Shown here in pieces: positions 1-7,300 of a DNA stretch of 14,464 nt. The notes beneath the pieces were generated by a model. The model saw only the letters and a program-made list of their open reading frames with translations, was not told the DNA's origin and searched no databases. The first letter of the stretch is position 1, and every line of letters begins with the position of its first letter. Origin of the DNA: Baffinella frigidus (taxonomy: Eukaryota > Cryptophyceae > Cryptomonadales > Baffinellaceae). A program made the translations under genes and the position numbers. The DNA lies in NCBI GenBank assembly GCA_026770585.1, contig MU646318.1, positions 459,477 to 473,940 of the forward strand, written 5' to 3'.

Positions 1-137
1 GTTGGGGTTCAGGGTTTAGGGTTTGGGGTTTAGGGTTTAGGGTTTAGGGTTCAGGGTTTAGGGTTTGGGGTTTGGGGTTTAGGGTTTAGGGTGTAGGGTT
101 TAGGGTTTAGGGTTCAGGGTTTAGGGTTTGGGTTTCA
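1..137. repeat. Interstitial telomere-like repeat (degenerate TTTAGGG)
   Basis: Heptamer array with many variants (GGGTTTA, GGGTTCA, GGGGTTT, GGGTGTA). The irregularity, and its place inside a gene that continues leftward, argue for an intronic interstitial array and against a chromosome end. Confidence 0.85.
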
Positions 138-727
138 GGGGTTGGGGTGGATGGTTTAGACCGACCGGCTGCGAGAGCCCCGACTGTTGATTCGGTCGCT
201 CGTCTGAGAACGTGTGTTTCTTTCCCACATAAGAGAACCCCCCTCGCAGAACTATTTCGATCCCCATGGTTCACCGCGCAGCAGACTTCCAAGTGCTTTT
301 GACTAACTCCTAAACGATAACACCTAGGACCCTACGGTAGGCACCTCGTTGGGACATAGGGGGGTTCCTACGGATAAGGTAACATAAAGGTGGCCCAATT
401 TGGGCCGAAAATCCCTTCGCAGCCCACTGTGTGGCGTGTCGAAACCCACATTCTTGCCACTTTTCGATTTGGAGCGTGGAGTGGCAACAGAAGCCCTCAA
501 CCCTAACCGGAATCGGCTGCAAGCAGGTTCGGCCGATAGCCGGGCCGACCTCTAGGTCTGTCCGAGTAAATCTGGCGTGCCATTATTAGTTTTAGAGCAG
601 GGGCTTCAGAACAAAAAACACATTCAGACGTCTGAATTGATTTTGTGGCGCGCCCAACCTTACTCGCACAGAATTGCCCGGTGCTCTGTCTGAGCTGAGC
701 TGCTCCAGCTCTGTCCGAGTAAAGTTG

Positions 728-791
728 GGCCGAGTAAAGTCGAGTCCTTGTAAAGTGTTGGGGCCGAGTAAAGTTGGGTCCTTGTAAAGTC
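728..791. repeat. Short tandem repeat, CGAGTAAAGT / CTTGTAAAGT units
   Basis: Two longer units of roughly 30-35 bp can be aligned, each containing GCCGAGTAAAGT followed by TCCTTGTAAAGT. The array starts just past the donor of SDR exon 4. No function is apparent. Confidence 0.6.
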
Positions 792-809
792 CTGGGACAG
801 AGCCAGGAC

Positions 810-900
810 CTGGATGTCTTTGGTGGCCTTGATGATAGGTTCCATGTACCCAGTGCGCGAGAGGTCACACCCGACGCACCGCACCTCCACCTTGTCAAAC
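810..900 (-). CDS. SDR exon 4
   Basis: 91 nt. The acceptor is GGGCAG before GTTTGAC and the donor CATCCAG before GTCCTG. It encodes FDKVEVRCVGCDLS then RTGYMEPIIKATKDIQ. The DLS block and the ATKDI segment match the region just before the conserved NNAG motif in this SDR group. The 1,410-bp intron separating it from exon 3 is bridged by matching phase (2+1). Confidence 0.82.
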
Positions 901-2846
901 CTGCCCAACAGCAGCATTAAAACTCTGGGTAGGGTGTAGGGTATAGGGTGTATGGTGTATGGTGTAGGGTGTAGGGTGTAGGGTGTGCGCTGCAGGGTGT
1001 AGGGTGTGGGGTGCAAGGTGTAGGGTGTCCGGTGCAGGGTCTCCATCCCCATGGTGGGCTCGATCCTTTCCGCACCTCCACCTGGTCAAACCTGCCACGC
1101 CAGAGTGTTCGAGGGGGTCAATTTTTGTAAAGCGCCTCAGGAAGCGCGTGTTGACTTTTGAAAACCACTGCCTTGCATGGGAATTCCCAGGGCTTTTGGC
1201 GCCCCCTTCCAAGACTGCGGCGTGGTGCCCACCAGCAGCGTTAAACCCCTGGGCTCCATTCCACTCCGAGCCACAAGATTTCAGCTAAGTCAACCAGCTC
1301 ACCTAAGTCAACTTTCCCCTGTTTTCGTTTAGATGGACCTGGCCACTATGGACGGCATTTGACTTAAGGCGCTGGCTTTCAGGGGGAGTTGACTTAGGCG
1401 AAATGTTCTGACTCCGAGTGCATTCCCATGGTGGGCGCGATCCTTTCTGGGATCTTATCCGGACAAGTATTTCTGGGAAATACGATTTCGGGGACCACCG
1501 ATGCCATTTTGGTGCATCTATATTGTGAAGTAACTGCCATGAAAGGCCAATATGATACGCCACTAAGCCTTAATATACACCAACATCGTATTCCTCAGGA
1601 ATACTCGCCGTGATGGGATCGGCTCCTGGCCCCGGACGGCATAGAGCTATTCCGGTAGAACTTGTCGCGTTTTCGAATTTGGGATTTGAGAATTTCAGAC
1701 TTCAAAAAGGTTTTAAAGGTCGTAAAACGTTTTAAAACACACCGTTTCAAATCTCATGGTACAAATGAAGTCTGAAATTCTCAAATCCCAAATTCCAAAA
1801 CGCGACAAGTCCTACCGGAATGGCTCTACCATCGCCGCTGGGTACATGCCAGCTCCTTAAGAACCACGAACCAAGCCGCGCGCGGGCAGACGTCTTCGGC
1901 AAGTCGGGAGAGGTAGTGGAGTTGACGGATTCGAGTGTTTCCTGGTACTGAAAGTTGACCGATTCGAGTGTTTCCTGGTTCTGAATCTGCCGAATTTAGT
2001 CACCGCCCCGGTACAAAAGTGTCCAGTTCAGTCAACAGGATCAGGGTAAAGAGTACCGAAGCCGCGCGCCACCCACCAGCGCTCAGAGTGCGATCAAATC
2101 GTTTTTTTTTTCAAGCCCCCTGGTGTGTACCACAGGTCGTCGGAATCCGACGACCTCCAGTACAAATTGGGGGAACTGAAAAAGGCGAGTTGCTCCCCCA
2201 CTTTTGAGGGCTGGTGGACTGCCACCACAGGACAACTGCACGATGGCGCGTGCCTTCCTGCCTCGCGGGGGCGGGGGTGGCTGTGGGTTCGGTTGGGGCG
2301 GGGGGGCGACTTCTTCTGCAGCTCCAAGTGCGTCTCTTTGAGCAGCTTGTCGTCGAGGGCGACGAGCACGACGTTGAGTCCCTGCGGCCAGCCATCGTCA
2401 GATGAACCTGCATGGGCTACAGCATCCGCATGCATCCTGTCGCAGATGCGGCCGTACGTCGAAGGGGAGGGGGGGCTGTGCCTGGGAGCAGAGCTTTTCG
2501 GCGAGGGCCTTGCCGATCCCGCTCGACGACCCCGTCACCAGCGCCCACTCAGTCTTGTACTTTTTCTGCGCACAGCCGCGGTCTCTCTCACGCACGGCCC
2601 CATGAGCATACACGCACGCAACGCGCCTTTGCACACTACGGGCGTTGCGTGAAACGTGGAGGCAAGGCCGGTCCTTCCCGCTCTCTCGCCCGTCCACGGA
2701 ATCGCGCCATGCTTTTTGAAGCAAAGTGGGAAAACAGGCCGCACCTTGAGATCCTGGGGGCGGAGGAAGAAGGCCAGAACAAAGAAGTGGAGGAAGAACG
2801 TGCCCAGCGAGATGCCCATGAACCATGTCGCGATGAGCGCCAGCAT
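810..2846 (-). CDS. Membrane-anchored short-chain dehydrogenase/reductase, 5' part (exons 1-4)
   Basis: Gene-level entry; exons are 2846-2745, 2565-2482, 2381-2311 and 900-810. Joined, they encode 116 in-frame residues. Residues 1-27 are hydrophobic and aromatic-rich, a probable N-terminal membrane anchor. Residues 45-52 are TGSSSGIG, the TGxxxGxG NAD(P)-binding turn of classical SDRs. The second beta strand LNVVLVAL follows near residues 64-71, and CDLSRTGYMEP near 96-106 matches the DLS block that follows the third strand. An N-terminal anchor before the Rossmann fold is known from ER 3-ketoacyl-CoA reductases of very-long-chain fatty-acid elongation, so that role is my best guess; other membrane SDRs are possible. 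The YxxxK catalytic motif is not in the window. The gene is head to head with ACC, 375 bp from ATG to ATG. Confidence 0.82.
928..1040. repeat. Telomere-like GGGTGTA repeat block
   Basis: Heptamer variants GGGTGTA, GGGTATA and TGGTGTA on the plus strand. They occupy the intron tail immediately upstream (in the SDR sense) of exon 4, so the sense strand is C/A-rich before the splice acceptor. Confidence 0.8.
1070..1091 (-). pseudogene. Partial head copy of SDR exon 4 with its acceptor
   Basis: On the minus strand, GGCAG is followed by GTTTGACCAGGTGGAGG, matching the first 22 bases of exon 4 with one difference (AAG to CAG). It then diverges. It lies upstream of the real exon in the transcript, as the head copies in the ACC gene do. 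Confidence 0.65.
1228..1257 (-). repeat. Second copy of the intron tail preceding SDR exon 4
   Basis: Plus-strand CAGCAGCGTTAAACCCCTGG resembles CAGCAGCATTAAAACTCTGG at about 908-928, which flanks the acceptor of exon 4. The exon part itself is missing, so this looks like a remnant of a duplication that crossed the acceptor. Confidence 0.5.
1642..1828. mobile_element. MITE-like foldback element
   Basis: The two ends form near-perfect inverted repeats of about 60 bp: left arm 1642-1702, right arm 1768-1828. Within the inner 54 bp I count two mismatches. The ends read TAGAGCTATTCCGG and, inverted, TAGAGCCATTCCGG. The loop of about 65 bp is AT-rich and non-coding. I see no open reading frame and no clear target-site duplication. 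This fits a non-autonomous DNA transposon or other foldback inserted in the SDR intron. Confidence 0.75.
1921..1984. repeat. 33-bp direct tandem repeat (two copies)
   Basis: Copies begin at 1921 and 1954, each starting GTTGAC and containing GATTCGAGTGTTTCCTGG. They differ at about two positions. The GTTGAC and CCTGGTAC modules recur in ACC intron 17. Confidence 0.75.
2135..2155. repeat. Palindrome with 10-bp perfect arms
   Basis: GGTCGTCGGA and TCCGACGACC flank a single A. Weaker symmetry continues outward through GTAC and GGGG blocks on both sides, so this may be the core of a larger decayed foldback (about 2115-2175). Confidence 0.7.
2311..2381 (-). CDS. SDR exon 3
   Basis: 71 nt, phase 0 to phase 2. 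The acceptor is CCGCAG before GGACTCAAC. It encodes GLNVVLVALDDKLLKE then LELQKK, the second strand and helix of the Rossmann fold. The donor AAGAA|GTCGCC leaves two bases that complete with the first base of exon 4 to give Lys-Phe, as expected for LQKKF. Confidence 0.85.
2482..2565 (-). CDS. SDR exon 2 (cofactor-binding motif)
   Basis: 28 codons, phase 0 at both ends. The acceptor is CGCAG before AAAAAGTAC. It encodes WALVTGSSSGIGKALAEKL, the first beta strand and glycine-rich NAD(P) turn. The exon must end CTGCTCCCAG before GCACAG to join in frame to exon 3, which makes this a GC-AG intron; no GT donor lies close enough. Confidence 0.85.
2745..2846 (-). CDS. SDR exon 1 (start codon and membrane anchor)
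   Basis: 34 codons, phase 0. The ATG at 2846-2844 opens MLALIATWFMG and the exon ends in LRPQDLK. The donor AAG|GTGCGG follows at 2744. The charged DLK end followed by KKYKTEW from exon 2 is the usual anchor-to-Rossmann junction. No in-frame alternative start is needed. Confidence 0.78.
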
Positions 2847-2888
2847 GCTTCCCCTGGCCTTCTCTCCTCGCGAGGAGAAAATGTGAAC

Positions 2889-2936
2889 TACCGGGAACCC
2901 CGACTTTTTGAGTTACCGGGACCTCCGACTTTTTAG
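2889..2936. repeat. 25-bp tandem repeat in the divergent promoter
   Basis: Two units begin TACCGGGA at 2889 and 2914 and share CCGACTTTTT. They differ at a few positions. Paired elements in a promoter could be factor sites, but that is inference. Confidence 0.7.
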
Positions 2937-2991
2937 ATCGGGATTCCCCGCCATTCGATATCGAGGCAACACGGGGTTGAATTAAAAGCCA

Positions 2992-3009
2992 GGACCGGAA
3001 ATCCGGTCC
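2992..3009. repeat. Palindrome GGACCGGA / TCCGGTCC
   Basis: 8-bp perfect arms separated by AA, in the divergent promoter region. It could be a dimeric factor site or an RNA hairpin if transcribed. Confidence 0.6.
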
Positions 3010-3088
3010 CGGTGTTTTCATTTTAAAAGTCCATTTCCCTGAGAATTCAGGCGAAAGTTTTTTAAAACCCTTTAAAATTGAATCACGT

Positions 3089-3117
3089 CCTCGCCCCCAC
3101 CGGGGTGGGGGGCGAGG
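3089..3117 (+). promoter_or_regulatory. GC-rich hairpin upstream of the ACC start
   Basis: CCTCGCCCCCACC pairs with GGTGGGGGGCGAGG around a GG loop with one bulged G. CACGT lies just outside each arm (3084-3088 and 3119-3123). It ends about 104 bp before the ACC start codon, so it may be in the 5' UTR and affect translation, or be a promoter element. Confidence 0.55.
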
Positions 3118-3221
3118 TCACGTACTTCACAAAAAACTAAAAACGAGGACGAGCTCTCACCATCATCGGTCTCCGAGGAACTAACGAGGAGGGGTTGACG
3201 TCGGGGACTAGGGTGTTCGCG

Positions 3222-4310
3222 ATGGGCCCGTCCCTGGTGCGCAGCAACTCGGTGTCCACGCTGGAGTCGCTGGAGGAGAACGCACGGACTTGGAGCAGCC
3301 TCGAACAGTACTGCGAGGCGCATGGCGGCTCCCGGCCGATCTCGAGGATTCTCATCGCCAACAACGGCATTGCCGCCGTCAAATGCATTCGGTCCATGCG
3401 GAAGTGGGAGTATGCGGAGCTGGGCGTCGAGGGCGCGCTGACCTTCGTGTGCATGGCGACGCCGGAGGACCTGAAGGCGAATGCCGAGTTCATCCTCCTG
3501 GCAGACGAGGTCGTGGAGGTGCCCGGTGGGGCCAACAACAACAACTACGCAAACGTTGATCTGATCGTGGACATTGCTACCCGGAAGGAGGTCGACGCAG
3601 TCTGGGCGGGCTGGGGGCACGCCTCGGAGAACCCCTCCCTCCCCACCAAGCTGGCGAAAACCAGGCAGAAAATCGTGTTCCTCGGCCCGGCGGCCAAAGC
3701 CATGTATGCGCTGGGGGACAAGGTCGGGTCCTCGATCATCGCGCAGAGCGCGGGGGTGCCCTGCATCAAGTGGAGCGGCTCGCACGTGTCCATCACGGAG
3801 ATGCTGGATAAGGGGGTCGTAGACATACCCCCGGAGACTTACCAGCAGGCGTGCGTGTCGACGGCGGAGGAGGCGCTCGCGGCGGGCGACACGGTCGGCT
3901 ACCCGCTCATGGTCAAGGCGTCGGAGGGTGGCGGGGGGAAGGGCATCCGCTTCGTGGCGAAGCGCGAGGACCTCCCGGACGCGCTCATGCAAGTGCAGGC
4001 CGAGGTTGTGGGCTCGCCGGTGTTCCTGATGCTCATGTTCGCGGGGGGGCGCCACCTGGAGGTGCAGGTCCTCGCGGACCAGCACGGACACGTCTGCACG
4101 CTCAACGGCCGCGACTGCTCCATCCAGCGCCGCCACCAGAAAATCATCGAGGAGGGGCCGCCCGTCGTGGCTGACCCCGACACGTTCGCGCGCATGGAGG
4201 AGGCGGCCGCGTCGCTCGCGAAGGCCGTGGGGTACGTCGGCGTCGGGACCGTGGAGTACCTGTACCGTGACGGCGAGTTTTTCTTCCTGGAGATGAACCC
4301 GCGCCTGCAG
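3222..4310 (+). CDS. ACC: ACC exon 1 (biotin carboxylase, ATP-grasp core)
   Basis: 363 codons without interruption, holding most of the ATP-grasp fold. It ends EMNPRLQ at CTGCAG|GTGCAC, phase 0. Translation past the donor would give VHPTP and then a stop in the telomere-like repeats, whereas splicing to exon 2 restores the conserved RLQVEH. It is ten times longer than any later exon. Strong preference for G or C in third positions. Confidence 0.95.
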
Positions 4311-7300
4311 GTGCACCCTACACCCTAAACCCTAAATCCTGAACCCTAAACACTCAACACTCAACCCTGAACCCTAAACCCTAAACCCTAAACCCTAAAC
4401 CCTAAAGCCTCAACCCTACACCGTAAAATATCAACCATAAACCCCAAAACCTAAAACCCCTAAACCTAAAACCCCTAAACCTTAACCTCAACCAGGTTGA
4501 GCACACGGTGCCGGAGCTGCTGAACCGACGTGATAAAACATCAACCATAAACTCCTAAACCTAAAACTGAAACCAGGTTGAGCACACGGTGACGGAGCTG
4601 CTGAACCGACGTGATAAAACATCAACCATAAACTCCTAAACCTGAACCTGAAACCAGGTTGAGCACACGGTGACGGAGCTTCTGAATGACGTGAACCTCC
4701 CCGTGGCGATGCTGCTCGTCGGTATAGCACCAACCCTAAACCCTAAACCCTAAACCCTAAACCCTACACCCTAAACCCTAAACCCTAAACCCTGAACCCT
4801 AAACCCTAAACCCTGAACCCTGAACCCTAAGCCATAAACCCTCAACCCCAAACCCTAAAACTTTTCATAAACCCTAAAAAACTTTCCCAAAACCTGAACC
4901 CTAGACCCCAAACCCCAAACCTCAAACCTCAAACCCCAGACAGCAACCCCTAAACCCTAAACCCTAAATCCTAAACCCTGAACCTCAACCCTAAACCCCA
5001 AACCCCAAACCCTAAACCCTAAACCCCAAACCCTAAACCCTAAACCATACACCCCAAACTCCAAACCCCAACCCTAAACCCTACACCCCAAAATCAGGCA
5101 TGGACATCCCCCTCCACCGCATCCCGGACATCCGCTCCCTCTGGGGGAAGCAGGTAAACCCTAAAACCTAACCAAACCCTAAACCCTCAACCTTAAACCC
5201 TAAACCCAACACCCTAAAGCCCAAACTCTCAACCCTAAACTGCAAACACTAAACACTAATCCCTAAACCCTAAATCCCGCACCCTTAACCCGAAACCCTA
5301 AACCAGGTGCATCCACCTCTGACTTCTCACCCAGAACTCAGAACCCTAGTCCCTAAACCACACCCGAAACCAGGACCGCCACGGGCAAGACACGTTCCCC
5401 CTCTCGACGCACCTCCGCACCCCCCCGAAGATCCACGTCATTGCCGCGCGGATCACTGCGTACACCCTCAACCCTAAACCCTACACTCTCAACCCGAATC
5501 CCTAAACCCTTGACCCTAAACCCTAAACCCTAAACCCTAAAACCTAATCCCCACACCCTGAACCCTACACCCTAAACCCTACAACCTCAACCGTAAACCT
5601 TGCACACTAAACCCTCAACCTTAAACCCTTAACCCTACACTCTCAGCCCTAACCCCTAATCCCTAAACCCTAAAACCTCAACAATAAACAACAACCAACC
5701 AACAACAAACAATCAACAACAACACACCAAACACCAGACACCACCAACAAACAACAAACAATGCACACCAAATAAACATCAAATCCTAAACCAGGGAGAA
5801 CCCCGACGTGGGCTTCCGGCCCACCTCAGAAACAATCGAGGAGCTCAACTTCCGCGTGTCCCCGCACGTGTACCTTAGAAAATGACTCAGGGCACACTTT
5901 TGAAAACGACTTACGACAGCTGGAATTCAGCTCTTCAAAACGGTATCAGGGAGCCACCCACGAACAGGCGAGCTACTCAGCTCCAAAAAAGTAGTCCCGT
6001 GACTCCTAACACGCTTCCTTCCCCAAACCAGGGAGAACCCCGACGTAGGCTTCCGGCCCACCTCGGGAACGATCAAAGAGCTCAACTTCCGCGTGTCGCC
6101 GCACGTTTGGGGCTACTTCTCCGTCTACGGCCGCGGCGCTGTAAGACCCTGGCCATATACCCCCCAAAAAGTGAAGCCTGACACCAGTACGTGTCTGAGG
6201 CCAATTTTTTGTCTATGGCCTCGACGCCGCAAACCCCACACCCTAGCCCCCAAACCCTGAACCCTTAGCATTAAACCCTAAACCCCAACCCCCAACCCCC
6301 AAACCCTGAACCAAAACCCCTAAAACCTAAACCCCCAAAACCTGAAACCCTCGAACCTTCAAACCCCTCAACCCTCAACCCCAAACTCTAAACCAGGTGC
6401 ATGAGTTCGCAGACTCGCAGTTCGGCCACATCTTCTCGGTTGGAGGCACGCGTGAGTCGGCGCGCAAGCACCTCATCCTCGCCCTGTAAACCCTAAACCC
6501 CAAACCCTAAACACTAAACCATCAACCATCAACCCGAATCCCTACACTTTAATCCCTACACCCTATACTCTAAACCTTAAAACCTGACCCCAAACCCTAA
6601 ACCCTGAACCCTAAAATCTACACCCTAAACCCCAAACCATAAACCCTGAACCCTAAACCCTAGACCCTAAACACTAAACCCTAAACCCTGAACCCTAAAC
6701 CCTAACCCCCAAACCTGAAACCCTAAATCCTAAATAATAAATAACACACAACAAATGATGATTACATCGTAAATCATAAATCATAAATCATAAATCATGA
6801 ATAATAAACATGAAACACGAAACCAGGCGGGAGCTGACGATCTACGGGGGCATCCGAACGACGACGCAGTACCTCATCGCGATGCTCGAGCTCCCCGAGT
6901 ACCGCGAGAACAAGTAACCGCCCTACCACCAGCCCTCCCAACTGGCTCAAATAGTGCCCTGGAAGGTCGTCGCTTGTACCTTGGATCGGGGTCACTTTTC
7001 ACCCCGGTTTCAAGGTAAATCGAAAATGTCTCAGAGCACCATTTGAGCCACCTCCAAGGGGGGCGTCCGGGCGACGACGCAGTACCTCGTCGCGATGCTC
7101 GAGCTCCCTGAGTACCGCGAGAACAAGTAGCCCTCATCCCTAAACCATCCCTAACACCACCCATAAACCATCCCTAAACCCCACACCATGGATCCTACCC
7201 GAAACCCGAAACCCTAAACCCTAAACCCTAAACCCTAAATCCCAAACCCTAAACCATGGATTCTTCTCTAAACTCTGAAACCTCGCCCCTGGATCCTACT

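Larger units (their letters stand above)
1..809 (-). other. Intron of the minus-strand SDR gene, running off the left edge
   Basis: No coding exon was recognised here. The stretch follows the GT donor at 809-808 of the SDR exon ending at 810. Positions 1-137 are degenerate TTTAGGG-type repeats on the plus strand, so CCCTAAA on the sense strand of this gene. Positions about 728-791 hold a short tandem repeat built from CGAGTAAAGT and CCTTGTAAAGT, with a stray copy near 563. I looked for the next SDR block (the NNAG region expected after ATKDI) in the reverse complement and did not find it, so the next exon must lie left of the window or the gene is broken. Confidence 0.55.
901..2310 (-). other. 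SDR intron 3, 1.4 kb, repeat-rich
   Basis: No coding exon seen. From right to left it holds an imperfect palindrome near 2135-2155, a 33-bp tandem duplication at 1921-1984, a MITE-like foldback at 1642-1828, GTCAAC/GTTGAC-containing short repeats around 1287-1400, a fragment resembling the intron tail at 1228-1257, a partial copy of exon 4 at 1070-1091, and telomere-like GGGTGTA repeats at about 928-1040. On the sense strand those repeats read TACACCC. Confidence 0.7.
2847..3221. promoter_or_regulatory. Divergent intergenic region between the SDR and ACC genes
   Basis: These 375 bp must hold both promoters and both 5' UTRs unless an upstream non-coding exon exists. It contains a 25-bp tandem repeat (2889-2936), a palindrome (2992-3009), AT-rich TTTTAAAA-like stretches near 3017-3026 and 3059-3080, a GC-rich hairpin (3089-3117) flanked by CACGT on both sides, and a purine-rich leader. 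No telomere-like repeats occur here, in contrast to the introns. No TATA box or initiator can be assigned with confidence. Confidence 0.6.
4311..4657 (+). repeat. ACC intron 1: CCCTAAA-type repeats plus two exon-2 head copies
   Basis: The 5' half (4311-4490) is degenerate CCCTAAA. The 3' half holds two 81-bp units, each an exon-2 head with acceptor plus intron tail. Splicing must skip two earlier CAG|GTTGAG acceptors. Confidence 0.85.

Noticed and set aside
1-137. Chromosome end (true telomere)
   Set aside because: The array is degenerate, lies within a gene continuing to the left, and the same motif fills introns throughout the window.
503-1052. Minus-strand frames extending SDR exon 4 as a single long protein
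   Set aside because: The conserved part is limited to 900-810; the extensions are telomere-like (TPYTLHP) on one side and tandem repeat on the other, and splice sites bound the exon exactly.
2125-2936. Plus-strand open frames of 63-175 codons between 2125 and 2936
   Set aside because: They overlap the minus-strand SDR exons, which have conserved motifs and matched splice phases; the plus-strand translations show no recognisable domain.
3195-3221. TTG start 27 bp upstream of the ACC ATG
   Set aside because: Eukaryotic initiation normally uses ATG; the ATG at 3222 has G at -3 and +4 and is the first in frame.
3072-4316. 414-codon open frame on the minus strand opposite ACC exon 1
   Set aside because: It is the shadow of a very GC-rich conserved exon; the plus strand encodes clear biotin carboxylase motifs and the antisense product resembles nothing.
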